From Dichomitus squalens LYAD-421 SS1 (lineage: Eukaryota; Basidiomycota; Agaricomycetes; Polyporales; Polyporaceae): a DNA stretch of 57,587 nucleotides. Shown here in pieces: positions 31,062 to 42,902 of the stretch. The notes under the pieces were generated by a model. The model made no database searches. It worked only from the letters and a program-made list of their open reading frames with translations, and was not told the DNA's origin. Each line of letters opens with the position of its first letter. Within the stretch, counting starts at the first letter, position 1. The stretch covers positions 269,994 to 327,580 of the forward strand of contig NW_006766914.1 of NCBI RefSeq assembly GCF_000275845.1, written 5' to 3'. Made by a program: the position numbers and the translations under genes.

Positions 31062-34000
31062 TGTGCAGATGAGGGGACGAAGATCAAGTGTATTCAGAGG
31101 CAGCTACCGCGTACACAGTACAAGAGCAGGTAGTTGGAACACGGGGACGCGAGCGTCGAGGGAGTGCAGCGGAGGAGCGACTGCTAACGGGACGTACTCC
31201 ACCGTCAGGCTACTTTAATCCATCCTCCGCGTACCTTGCTTGTCAACGGATTGGGAGTGCCCCTTGTAATCGGCTAGTCCGTCGTCCATCATAGACGCAG
31301 TTGAACACTTCATTCGGGCGTTCACTTGGTGTTTCCTAATCCGGACGATACCTTGTACTTGCTCCGAAAACGGAAGGTCGAGATGATGGCGACACATGGA
31401 CCGGAGGTCATCAGGGAAAGTCGTAAGTTCTGTACAGAAATAAGCGTGTTAGTTTCCCAGGGCTATACTATAACGAGAATCAAAGGAGAGTCCCCAGAAG
31501 GAAGGCTGATACGCTGCCTGAAGTGGGATCCCCCTTGAACTCACGAGTGACTTCCGAGACCTCTCCGGACCGTTGTACTGACAGAGATGCCGATGTGCCG
31601 GGAGCCGCCATGGTTGTCCAGATGGTTGTTCAGAACGGAGAAAGAACAGCTGGAAACAATGTCACCAGGCAGACGCTAGGTCTCCAGGCCGTACCATCGC
31701 TCTGTGCAACAAGGACAAGAGGGTAGCAGAAAAGAAGGAAGGTCTCCAGAGTACATAGACTGCGGTCGCCTAGAATATGATGACACGAAGGCAGATACCA
31801 GACACGAGTATCTCGACCAACAGCACAAGGATGAACGAGCGAGAACATAGCGAGGAGACGACGACGACCGGTCCAGGGATATGACAGTAAGGTGTAGAAG
31901 CAGCGGGAGTGTCTTCAAGCGCGATGGGTGGTATATGTACACACTGGCCTTATTGTGTTGGTGTTGGCGGCAGACGAAGTGGATGCCCTATTGTTCGTGC
32001 TGTCCCGCAATCGGAAAACAATATCTTTACGCGCCGGGAGCCGGGCCGCTCAGCGGTCTGGGGGGTTTTATAGCGTGGTATCCCGCAGGCTGGACGAGGT
32101 GAATCCGCATGTTCGATCATATATGCAAAGGTGTTACACTCGCTAGGGCCTGAAAGAGTTTCTGATCAGTCACAACAAGTCGCTGGAACATGTTGCACGC
32201 AAAATATGATGCTCATAAGACACCTACATCTGATCCCTGGTCCAAATACAGTGTCGGCAACTCACGTCAATTGCGATTCTAATCGAGAACTGTAGAAGGT
32301 CCCTTCTAAGACGTCATTAATCAGTACTTCTATCACTTATAGTAGGCCGTAGAGAACGGGATGAGACCTGAGGAGGACCGGATCTAGTCGCGCGTGCTCG
32401 AAGAGGACTGGAGGTCCGATGTCGCTTTGATTTGGTCTCTACAATCTTCCAATATTAGATCGATCGACCATGCACAGGATCGAAGAGTCAGATCAAGGGT
32501 CTGTATGCGTGTTGGCAATAAAGTAGAAGATTCTCATTGAGGATTCGACTCGTCCATGCTCGGAACCCTTGAAGGCCACCTGTTCATAGTGGGACCTTGG
32601 TCGTCTTGCGGACATCCACACTTGTGGTGTAGACATTGTACACGTTGTAGAGCTCAGGGGGCGCAGTGGATCCGTTGATGAATACTCAGATATGAATCCC
32701 TTTGGTCTTGGCTCACTTTGGACGTAAACGAACCAGAGGTTCCTAAGCAGCTACCAATCGTGTGCAGCTGTATGGTATGCTCCGCTGAAAATCAGCTTGT
32801 CGCCGTACCTGAAGTTTCCTATCCTGCCGCTTGCCACATGCGTCGACGTCTTGACTGAGAAGAATTGCAGCGCCAGGGGGCACAAGGACTTGTAGGATCC
32901 TCAAAGTCATACGGCGAGACTGTCTACGAAAAGAGCGTACCTCCACGAGCTGTACGACTTGCGAAAGACATATGCGGATCGTTGAGCTGGCACGTCTTCT
33001 AGTACTGCTCTTACATACAAGAGCTCGAAATTACGCTAGGGTAGAGGCTTGAAAAGGCGAAGACCCTTCAAAGATGCTATGACGCATATCGAATTGTTGA
33101 GCCCAGTGGCAGTAAGTAGCAAGGGGTCACCGAGGCGCTAGTCACGTACATATGCACTACGGAGGTTGCCGGATGCTCGCTTGGTCAAGCGTCGAATTTC
33201 GTCGTTGCTGGTGACGTCCATTACCTCGAGCTTCAGCTTCAGGCTCGACTAGCGCTCTTCCTCCTACATCCTCAGTACACATCCCCAGTTTTGCCTCACA
33301 ATGCGTGCCAGGGATCAGTCATATCGTCGCGCTACGAAGAGCACCATGAACCACCCGGCGACCCAGGAGACGGTTCGCTGTCGATGTTACTGTAGGCAGA
33401 CGCCCATGGACAGGCCTTCCAGCTGATGTCAAAACCAGCGTCGCATTCACAGCGCCCAGGGATGTGCTCGAATCACCGGAACCCCGGCCGAACCCCAGCT
33501 ATACCACACCGAGGGCATTGCCCGACTCTGGTCCACTGCTGGAAGCACCTGCACACAGCGGGCACCTGCGCGGGAAGCATTCCATGCAGAATATTATGTG
33601 TCCTGTAGCTCTGAAAGCCACGTAGCATGAGGCAGGGCACACTTCGCGCAGTCACGACGAGCTTGTCCCCCGACTGGGAGGTGGCCGGAGCGCTGGGTTG
33701 AGGGGCTCGGTAGGGGGCCTGGGGGAAACGCGACGCTGGTTTTTACATCAGCGCTCTGTCAAGATTCCACAATGTGCAAGATTGTCCAACCGAACGGATA
33801 GCGCTCTGCAATAGCCTGTGAGTCAAAGTGTGCGGTCTACTTTTCCATACCAAGCCACCTGACGTCCATCTCGTAGAGCTTGCCGGACGCGACGATATTT
33901 TTCAAAGGGATTGCCTTTCTTGGTCGTTGCAAGCGTTCATCCGCTTTGGGTCTTCTACTTATGTCTACCTCGTTATCAGCAAGCCTCTGTGCGCCACGGC

Positions 34001-34373
34001 CTCTGAAAGCACACTAGAAGACCGGCAATGCTGGTTGGCGTGCTTTCGAGCGGCTGGGGCGCGGTGGTTCTTGTTGTGCTGGGATTGTACAACCTTGTAC
34101 TCTCCTCGAGCACTCCGGCCCTCGAGGAATGCAGGCGAGGTTTCTCTTTCGGTGATAATGAAACCTTCGTAGTCTCGAGGACACTCTGCGCAACTTTGCT
34201 ACCCAAGATTATACCCCGTCCCTGATCTCCGAGCAACGCTCGACGCCTGGAGCCCGACCCTCCCGCTGTCCTTCCCCTCCTTACACCAAACACCATCGCC
34301 AGCTTCTGCGATACCTGAGCTGGCTCTGGGCGCATTATAGACGCATTCACGACAGAAGGACGAGAACGCGAAA
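31062..34373. other. Long stretch between R7 and R8, no supported gene
   Basis: About 3.3 kb. The first 350 bases hold the R7 upstream block (31334-31412). The rest has only short frames. On the minus strand, fragments near 33220 (MDVTSNDEIRRLTKR) and near 32640 (PELYNVYNVYTT) look like possible decayed coding, but I cannot chain them or name a family. No pheromone gene was found. Confidence 0.35.
31334..31412 (-). promoter_or_regulatory. Upstream block of R7 conserved with R6
   Basis: Partner of the block at 28432-28511, with the same order and similar distance to the receptor start. Confidence 0.55.
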
Positions 34374-36292
34374 ATGCGCGCAGAGCTTCCCGTCGTCTCT
34401 TTCCTCTGCTTAGGTCTCCTCGTCCTCTTGTCGCCTGTCTGGCTTCACACCCGTAATGCAGCCGTGATCTCGCTTGCAGCATGGCTGTTCTGCTGTAACG
34501 TCATTCACGGAATCAACGCGCTGCTATGGGCCGGAAGCGTCGCTATACGCTCGCCGGTATGGTGTGACGTAGGTAAGAGGACATATCTTATATCATGGAG
34601 CGATCAGATTTTGAACTGAAAGCTCTATTACCGCGGTCGTAAGTGACAAGAGTTCTCTTAGCATCCCAACTAGCTCTTCCAGGCTGCGCTCTGGCATTGG
34701 CTCGAAGGCTAAGACGATGTGCGATTGGCCAGGAGGTGTCGCAGAAAGCTCACACGTTCATGCAAGATCTTACGTTCAGCCTAATACTCCCTGTTCTTTA
34801 CATCATCCTTCGTGAGTGGCCCATCGGTTTACTTCGTCTTCGAATATCTATATCTGAGTTAGGTTATGCCTCTATCGACATAGACGTCATCGTCCAATCA
34901 CATCGTTTCGACATCGTCGAAGACTTCGGCTGCTTCGCGTCTATCGATACATCTACAGTCTCCATAATCGTCATCTGGATCCCTCCTCTCGCCATCTGTA
35001 TTACTACTGTTGGGTTCGCTTTCCTCGCCGTCCGTGGCCGCTTAGACAGCGGCCTGGTGGTTTTCAGTCACATGTCAGACTCCCCGCATCTAAATATCTT
35101 CGCTTTCCTGAGACCACTCATTACTTCCCTTTCTGTGTCCTTGATCTCATTCTCCATCACTATCTTCTCCATATACGCACGAGTCACCGCAATTGACGGG
35201 ATCGAGAAGTGGACGATCGACACTTGGAGCGTGGTGCACGCACACGTCACCGAGGTGTCTATCGTCTCTCCGACAGACCGTATTGACCTTGTCAGGACCG
35301 AGGTCGAGTGGTGGATGATCCCGGCCTGTTCCTTCGTCTTCATCCTGATCACCCTGACCGGCCTCGCACATCCCCCAGGAAGCGACTCCTGGCGCGGGTA
35401 CAAGGTCCTCGCCCACTGGTTCCGCTTCACGGTCCTACGCCAACGGCTACCCGACCGCCTCCCGCTCTCCTCCAAGGACTTCCGCCCCCAGGCTCTTCGC
35501 AGCGAACCGTCTTCGCCCAGTCTCATCGCAGAAGTCAAATCACAGCAGGGGGACACATGGCGTCCCTCTCAACCTACGAAGGTCAAGCTGACCCCGCTCA
35601 CGATTCCAGAGAGGCCGGCATCCACCTTTGAGCTGTCGACCTCCCCTGACGATCCCTTCGTCAAGTCGACGCTCGACTACGTCGGGTCTCCGACTGGCCG
35701 CGAAGCCCTCGCGCTCCCGCACATGAGCATTCCTGTTCCTCCCGCTCCTCGTCCTTCGGTCCAGCGGAAGGCTGTCCCGCCCTCCTCACACGACGTACCG
35801 CGGTCTGTCTCATCGTCGCCCCAAAGACGTACGTCATCGCCACAGAAGGCGTCCCGCCGGGAGTCGCTCCTGGCAGGCCCCTGGCCGCGCCCGCCCTCAA
35901 CGGTCGTACTCCCCGATTCGCCCCGCACACCGTCTCCGAAGTCGAGCAGCGCGATGATTGCTATCCAGCCCCCTTCTCCTGCATCGAGTGCTCACGACCA
36001 CGCTGCCTCGCCCAAGCGGCCGCCGAGCGTCATGTCCGCGACGCCGAGCTTCGCGTCCTCGACGATGACGTATGGCTCGTTTTTTGACGATTCTGACACG
36101 AACGACACGCCGTTCCAGGAGCACCTGGCGGACCTCGCGCTGCACCCTGAGCTCGCTGTCCCGAGGCATTTGCAAAGGGTGCGGAGCAGGGACAAGCTTC
36201 CGCGGAGCTTCGGTCCGGGCTCGAGGAGGCGGAACGGCTCGGACGGGTTATCTGGCGGGATCTATATGACGGTGGTGAAGGAGACCGTCTAA
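34374..36292 (+). CDS. STE3: R8: divergent STE3-like receptor, probably non-mating-type
   Basis: Starts MRAELPVVSFLCLGLLVLLSP, then TRNAAVISLAAWLF, VIHGINALLW and PVWCDV. The first intron uses donor GGTAAGAGG and acceptor GTAAG, giving VVTRVLLASQLALPG. A second (GTGAGT near 34812 to CATAG near 34880) is followed by VIVQSHRFDIVEDFGC and VIWIPPLAI. It resembles R2/R5 in its helices but lacks several family blocks (no R-Y-F/L-R-L-M, no EEARKHY). The cytoplasmic tail is about 300 residues and rich in Ser and Pro. Mushroom genomes often carry such receptors at the edge of the B locus without a role in mating type; that role here is inferred. Confidence 0.85.
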
Positions 36293-36809
36293 GTCATTGC
36301 AAGGCTCGGTATTCATTTCCCTGATTTGTGCGTTTATTCTCCGACAGGTCGATCCACTCATCTCTTCGTGTTCTGTCGTTCCTTGCGAGCGCCGCCTTAT
36401 TCATAACAAGGACATTTTGTGCGACTGTAGCACATTCTCGCTTCGTACACTCCTGTATCTATCTCCGGCAATCTGTAGCATATATATACTTGTCGTCTCC
36501 TGCCCTTCGCTGTAGTGGCGAAAAGAGTGATTGAGAACAACCTCAGCGCCCCTTCCCTGCCGAGACTTGGCGATCATGTCATTCGTTCCTTGCTTGCGCC
36601 TTCTCCACGTCAAGAACATTTCATTGCTGACCTTAGCAGATTCTAGGCACTTCGCACTTTCCTATATCGAGCCATCTGTAGCCACACACTATCTAGTTCT
36701 CTTGCTTGTACTCGTCCTTCTGAGTCGCCATCATAATCGTAGCCACAAGAGTACCGACTTTTGAATCAGTGGCGGATACATTGGTCTACGTCCGAAGGAC
36801 TACGACTGT
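36293..36809. other. Convergent 3' region of R8 and the WD40 gene
   Basis: The two genes point towards each other. Only 3' untranslated sequence is expected; no frame is supported. Confidence 0.4.
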
Positions 36810-37930
36810 TCACAATGGACGAAGCCAAACAAAGTCCTCCATTCTGTGGATCCTCACGTCGCCAGACCGGTCTCCAACCGCCAGGCTACCTGCATCTCCT
36901 GAGAACGCGAGGACACTTGCGGAGTCGTCTAGCCCCCTAACCTCGCTCTTCAACACCGCCGCGCACGAGCAGTCGCTAGTCTTCCATAGACAAACTCCTG
37001 CATTAGATGCCGTTGCGATGTATTGCCCATCGTGCAAGAAGGAAGGAGAGTAGAGCATGGTATCGCTACTGAGCGCCGTGATTCGATGGGTCTCCAGGTC
37101 TAACAAGTCGTACGCCCCGCCAAAGCCGACCTCTCTAAGGAGGTAACGGTTGTTGGGGGAAAGTATGACTCTCGTGACCTCTTCCAAGAGTGCGGCCGGC
37201 TGAGTCGCGATCATGAGGTCCTCCCCAGTTTCGAGATCATGGAGGTTCACCTCGGACCCGTCGCGTGATGCAGCCACCAAGTGCCGATCAGTCGAATCGA
37301 GGGCAGCGACTACGAACGTGCTGGTTTTTGGCCTGTCGAGGGCTTTGGGAGGAGTATTCGGGTCCGCGCCGAGATGCCACACACGCCAACTAGGCACTGC
37401 ATCTGGTTCCCCCGGCAGCGGAAGGTGGATTGCCAAGAGCGAGCGAGCGCTGGGGGAGAACCTGAGAGCTTGGAGTAAAGGTCCGGCACGGGGGTCTGTA
37501 AACACGCAGCACTGCTGGAACGCGTGATCACGGATACTAGGGCCATGCCAAACTCGGACTGACCCATCGTAAGAGCCGGTCGCGAACAGCGTGCCAGTGT
37601 TCGCCCACGCACAGCGCCGCACATAGTTATCATGGCCGTCGAGGGTCGCCACGAGCCGGCCAGGATGACCGCCCAGATCCCATATCTTCGGAGTGATGTC
37701 ACTGCCGACAGACAGGAGGTATTGGCTGTCGGGAGAGAAGGCAAGGTCGCTCACGCGCCGTTCGTGCGCGATCCAATCCAACGTGCTAGCAGGTTGTTTG
37801 ACGTCCCAGAGAACGATGGTGGAATCATTCGACCCAGTCGCGAACCACTTGCCGTCCGCCGAAGCGGTCAGCACGGTCACGAAGTCCTCATGGGCGACCG
37901 GCTGGCGCGACAGAGTCCGCGAGTTAAGAG
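36810..37930 (-). CDS. WD40-repeat protein
   Basis: About 370 residues carrying WD40 repeats. Clear ones are HEDFVTVLTASADGKWFATGSNDSTIVLWD, HERRVSDLAFSPDSQYLLSVGSDITPKIWD and HDNYVRRCAWANTGTLFATGSYDGSVRVW (each quoted in part here), followed by weaker blades. Such propellers serve as protein-binding scaffolds. There is no ATG at the start of this exon: its open frame begins at TTG. A GTAAGT...TAG intron (37931-37998) joins it in frame to the upstream exon ending KVQYAPSN, so it may continue the F-box gene described next. Otherwise its first exon is unidentified. Confidence 0.75.
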
Positions 37931-37998
37931 CTACAATAATGCGTGAGCGACGACTAGGGAGCGATAGCCTCTTCGGTGGGAACTTGAGCAAGACTTAC

Positions 37999-39247
37999 GG
38001 TTGCTTGGAGCGTATTGCACTTTCAGTGAGTTCCTGCTGTGTAGCTTCGGGAAATGCTGTTCAACACGAGACGTCCAGAATTTGTTCCCGGAGGTTTGAG
38101 GAGCACAGCTGGCCCACGAGTGCAACTGGAGGATCAGTGTTCCTCGGGCTGAAGAGTCTAGGATGGCTGTATCGAATTCACGGCAGGTCTCTGTGCCCAC
38201 ATCGAGGGAGAGAAAGTAGTGGAGGCTTGGTAGGGAATTGCAAATGAGAGTGTCGGAGGAAGTGAGAGATTTCAGGATTGTGACAACTTTGAGTATGGGC
38301 AACACATGGCCCTCGCTATCCTGCTTGCGGTAGTTATCGGCAATCTGTATGTCAATTGAGAGAGATCGCAGACGCGGGAAACACAGTACAGGTGCTAGAG
38401 CAGGTGTAGTTGTCAGATTTCACCCGAATCTGGTACCGCGGAAAGGCCGTACCTTCTTCAAGAGCCACCTGAGGGGTCAACATACACAGAACGAGGTGTT
38501 CTAGGGTGGCCTGCGAGATTTCTGCAGGGAGGTCTACTACTCTGTTGCCTGTCGATGCGGAGATCTATATTGAGTGAAGTCTTCAATCATGGTGGACCAG
38601 GCTGGGTGCATTGACAATGTCACTCACCGTAAGTTGCTTCAGCCGAAGTTTCGCAGCGAGACGTTGTCGAACAAAGTGGTCGGCTGCACCGTGCCGTTCC
38701 CTCGTGATACTGCAAGAGTCGCAGTGCAGACTTTGAATATTCGGGAAGGCGAGCAGAAAGCGCCCCATATCGGCGCAGATGGAGAACTGCAGCCCTCGGA
38801 TGGTCAGTTCGTGGATGCGGGTGCCATACTGCTCGAATCCCGCCAATGCGTGAGGATTGAGGAAAGCACTCCCGCCAACATGTCGCCTTTGGAGATGAAC
38901 CACTCTTGGGCCATTGTCCAGTGACGAAGATTGGGCAGTCTGGTCAAGAGTGGCAACGGGACAACGGCAAGCAAGGCAGCAGGAGCTGAGCTGGGGCCGG
39001 GGGAGCATGCAGAAATCTTGACCTGGCCGACAAGCGGGGTAAGCCATGGGCGACTTTCAAGAGATGCCGACACAGAGTACATCTGCTCAAAAGTACGTAT
39101 GCAGATGCGGACGATAAGGTGGCGCCGGCTGCGGGGTAACAACGTACGGCAGCATAAGGAGAATGTGGATAGCGTCCGTGGGTCGTCAGCAGATGAGTCA
39201 ATGATGCGTTCTATAACTTCCACAGGAAGTCTTGCGCAAGTGGACAT
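37999..39247 (-). CDS. F-box-like protein, with a frame break, possibly fused to the WD40 gene
   Basis: Starts MSTCARLPVEVIERIIDSSA, an F-box-type N-terminus (LPxEVIxxIID) with a following SLCCRTLLPRSRRHL. Later blocks are GTRIHELTIRGLQF, FPNIQSLHC, LPSLHYFLSL and a C-terminal FPKLHSRNSLKVQY, as in leucine-rich F-box proteins of mushrooms. F-box proteins select substrates for SCF ubiquitin ligases. Introns: GTGAGT near 38632 to ATAG near 38563, and one near 38400-38455. Between WFISKGD and ALAGFEQYGTR (about 38840-38890) the frame shifts by one base with no credible intron. It is either a pseudogene, a sequence error or an unseen splice. Confidence 0.6.
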
Positions 39248-39784
39248 CGTGAATGCTCAAAACGCAGGAAGGAGGCGGCCAGCGAGCTCGAGGTCGTGGC
39301 GGTTCAATGTGGGAGTGTTGCGACCAGGCTGTACAGTCGTCGTACAGAGGTGATTGGTTCAAGATGGCAGCTTCAATGGAAGCTGCTGTAGTACATACCC
39401 ACTTTGTATAGATAGAACATTGTCGAAGTAAGAGCATATCAATCTCTGCTGAGTCGCATGAGTTGATCAAACCGGGGAGCAAATGATCGCACGCGTCGAC
39501 TCCGAGCGCGGACAACGTCGAGCGCTCCGTTTTCCCAAACAGGACAGCGGACCGTCATGTGGACGTCACGACATAACCGTGTCGCCGGCGTGAACCTCCA
39601 CCACGACCCCTGCGCTGACGACGACGACCCCCGCCGTCATATCTCCGGGATGTTCATCTGCGTTTAGCAAGACCTCTGTCTGTCTCGTGTCCCACCACAC
39701 GCAGGCCACGCTACGCGCAGCTATTCACGTCGTCCGCGCGGCTTCAGGACCGCACTACGCACACACCTCCTTCGCACCCTCATC
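39248..39784. other. Divergent promoter region of F-box and membrane protein genes
   Basis: Genes start on both sides. No coding frame is supported; no clear TATA box. Confidence 0.4.
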
Positions 39785-41451
39785 ATGGCGACTCGCGCAG
39801 CGGAAGCAGGACCATCTCGCCGCGCATCTAGCCTCAGACTTCCAGCGAGTGTATCAACGGCGGTGGACCTGGATGACATGGAGGACGAGAGCTTTGAGAG
39901 CGTTTCGGAGGGGTCGGGGATCGAAGACGAGTCCACCGAGCAGGAGTATCAAGATGCTCTGTCCTTCCGTCCGGACGTCAAAGGCAAAGCTCCACTATCT
40001 CATTCTGGTGCGAGAGGAAAGGTAGGGGCTGCTGCGGCGATGACCACTCCGACCAAGAAGAAGCGAGGGTCGTGGGCCGACTTGGACTTGTCCATTGTCG
40101 TGGCGCTGGTGTCGCCCATCGGCAACTGGTTGACTGGCGGGGATCACATGAAGAACATCTTCCTCATCATCCTCTTGATCCTCTACCTGCACCAAATCAT
40201 TGAGAGTACGTCTGCTACAACCCTTAGTCGGCACACCACCCGGAAACACTGACTATATGCGCAGTCCCTTGGCAGCTCTACCTCAGCGCTCGACCCCGCA
40301 AGCCAGGGCATAGTTCCCGCTCTCAGTCACCGCTGACCGAGGAAGACGAGAAGCTCGCCCGCTTCTCCGAGCTTGCCCGGCACGAGCTACGCAGGCACGA
40401 GCTTGCGTATTTCGTCCTTGCGGTAGCGTCGCCATTCATCGGTGCGGCGTTCCTTCGCTACGTCCTCTCTGCGCTCGGCGAGCCGAATACCCTCTCCTGG
40501 TTCAGCACAACCCTCTTCGTTCTCGCCACGGGCATCCGGCCTTGGTCGCACCTGATAAGCCGCCTGGAAGACCGCACCCGCGAACTGCACACCGCCCTCC
40601 ATTACCCGGATGAGGACTCGCTTATGCACAAGTACGGGCAGACGAACCGCGTGCTGCAGTCCTCGCTGAAACGCATCGATGCGCTGGAGAGCGAGCTCGC
40701 CGCCTTACGAGAGAGCGTCCAGCGCGTCGAGCAGCTGCGCGAGGTCTGCGACGAGCTCACGGAAGTCCTCGGCGAAGTGGAGCGCATTGGGAAGCGCAAC
40801 GAGCGGAAGGCCGACGCGGGCCGTGCTGCGCAGAGCGTCCGTCTCACGGCGCTCGAGCAGGGTCTGGCGCAGCTGGAGCAGCGGAGACAAAGGGACATGG
40901 CCGCGTTCGAGGCGGTGGGCATCCACCTCCCGAAGGGGCACGATCTTCTGAAGCAGGCGCGGTCTTCGCTCGCGACAGCCGTGGACAAGCTGCTGTACGT
41001 GCCTCGTGCCATCATTCTCTTCGGCTTGGAGGACCCGTACCAGGACCACAAGAACACGAAACACGAAGAATTCCGGCTCCACCTCCCTGTCAACGGCGCG
41101 AACGGCAACGGGGTGAGCCATCCCCGCATCCGCAGCCCGGAACGCGAGAAGCACATGTCACACCTTATTCCGCGCCTTCCGACCATCCCGGAGGCAGAGG
41201 ACTCGGACTCCGAGGAGACGTTCGTCTCGGACAAGGAAGGCACGCCCCCCGACGCGGGTTCCGCGCCCCAAAAGCACGGCAGGCGCAGTAGCAGCAGCGG
41301 CTTGTCGTCGTCGCCCCGTTATATAATGAAGACATTCGGGCAGAAGTCGTTCGAATTCGCACAGAACGTCGTGCTGTGGCCGTACCGCGTTAGCGTCCGC
41401 ATGCTCATTGTCGTAATCCCTCCCCTTCGGAACGTTTTGCCCCATATCTGA
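39785..41451 (+). CDS. Coiled-coil membrane protein, conserved basidiomycete type
   Basis: Exons 39785-40205 and 40265-41451 give 535 residues. The N-terminal 115 residues are acidic and low-complexity with a basic KKKRGS patch. Hydrophobic segments follow: IFLIILLILYLHQII (about 127-141), LAYFVLAVASPFIGAAFL and TLFVLATGI. Then comes a long coiled coil (about residues 270-370; repeated L/E/R heptads such as LESELAALRESVQRVEQL). A C-terminal amphipathic stretch (LWPYRVSVRMLIVVIPPLR) ends the protein. I do not know a function; the layout suggests an endomembrane protein with a cytoplasmic coiled-coil arm. The start is the first ATG in a good frame. Confidence 0.85.
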
Positions 41452-42301
41452 TCCCGAGATTCGCGGATCGTTCCTTCTCTGAGAATCATCCCAGCACCCG
41501 ACTGACAGTCAGTCCCCCCACTCGTTGCTTTCCGTTCTCTTTATTGCATCCCCCACGTTCTGGCCCACATATTTCGCCATTGTCGCTCCCTCCTCCGACT
41601 CGGACAGAGTGCCCATCCCTGTGTGTATCCGTGACCAACCTTGTACCAGTATGTGGTAGCTCTCTTCCCTTTCCGATTCTCTTCGGCCTGTAGCATTGTT
41701 CGGTCTCGGTCTTGTAACGTGAAAGTGTCAGTATCTGGTAGCATGTGTCTCGCTAAGCAGCACAGTAATAGTACATGTCCTATTCCCGCCTAGTTCGACC
41801 TGGCCGTCAGATGTTCGCTTTCCATTTGCCGTTCAAATTTCGAATGCCTTGCGTTGGCGGTCCGTTTCTTCAGACTGACTTCCGTATGCTCACGAAGACT
41901 GACAAGGTCCGCAGTCCGAACTCTCCGGTGCGACGAAGCCATCATCTATAGTGCGTGTGCTACAATTTCTAGGGATTACAGACGTGGATACAGATACTAA
42001 CAGGCAGCTGTAGGATATGTTTGTCCGGGGCCGGGGTGTGAACGATCGTACATCGGATGTGTATAGGCGTACAGTGGCGAAGGTAGGGTGCGAACGGACG
42101 CAACGATTCACTGGGCATCTAAGGGCCGCCCAATTGCGAGCAGGATCAGTTTCTTGCAAGAGGACACCGAGGGTACGCTGTCGTTCGGATAGTACCCTCT
42201 GAAGTAGCCGTATGTCTGGGGTGTATCCAGCGCGTGGACCGCACCAACAGAGCTGAGCGCCGGAAGCTCTACCTCCTACAGGAGTCCTGTACCGTCAACA
42301 C
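41452..42301. other. Convergent 3' region
   Basis: 3' sides of the coiled-coil membrane protein and the Mug135-like gene. Short frames only; no gene supported. Confidence 0.4.
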
Positions 42302-42902
42302 CTATATAAACGCGGGACAGATTGCGCGCATACGTACTGCACGGACGGAACCTTGGGAGGCTGAACCTTCGACGGTTTTGCCCCAGGGGAGCAGCCCGTT
42401 CGGGAAAGGCACCTCCTCCAGGTCGTCGGGATCACGATGGAATTGGTTCTCGGTCTACGGCATATGATGAGGACAAGTTCGATTCGATATGGTGAGAGCG
42501 TACCTTTGCCATGAGGATGGTGCTGTGCGCAGCGAGAGGGACTAGGACATCGAGGCATTGGTCGGTGCCCGCGAGGCGTTGGTCGATGGCCGTGCAGCGT
42601 TGGTCGATCAGCTCTTCCAGGTGCGTGAAGCGTTTGCCGAGCCGCTCTTCAAATTGTGTGAGGTAGTCCCTCAGCCGAGCGGCTGTCATTGTTGTTGTTA
42701 GCGCCGCCCATCGTGGAAGAAGGAACCGTGACACACCCATGCGACCATCAGCAACCTCTTCCGCAACCACGCCTGCACCTGCGCCTGCGCGTGCTGCTTC
42801 AGCAGGTGCAGTCCTGGCGTCTGCAGCGGCCAGGAACTCGGCAGCGTTTGGCGGGGGGCGGAGTACTTCGTCGTCGAATTCGGAGAAAGAAACAGGCTCC
42901 AT
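42302..42902 (-). CDS. Mug135-like coiled-coil protein
   Basis: Starts MEPVSFSEFDDEVL and has an Ala-rich stretch. Splicing out a GTGTGT...GACAG intron (about 42687-42737) gives GRMAARLRDYLTQFEERL. A helical region with repeated FxxLExLIDQRxTAIDQRL heptads follows, then ILMAK. A second intron (GTACGC...CGTAG, near 42450-42505) leads to EEVPFPNGLLPWGKTV and a stop. The helical core plus the VPFPNG motif match proteins annotated in mushrooms as Mug135-like C-terminal domain proteins; their role is not known. The C-terminus is short for the family, so a further exon may be missed or the gene truncated. Confidence 0.6.

Noticed and set aside
33976..34482. Minus-strand frame of 168 codons overlapping the R8 start
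   Set aside because: Overlaps the R8 promoter and first exon; no recognisable motif.
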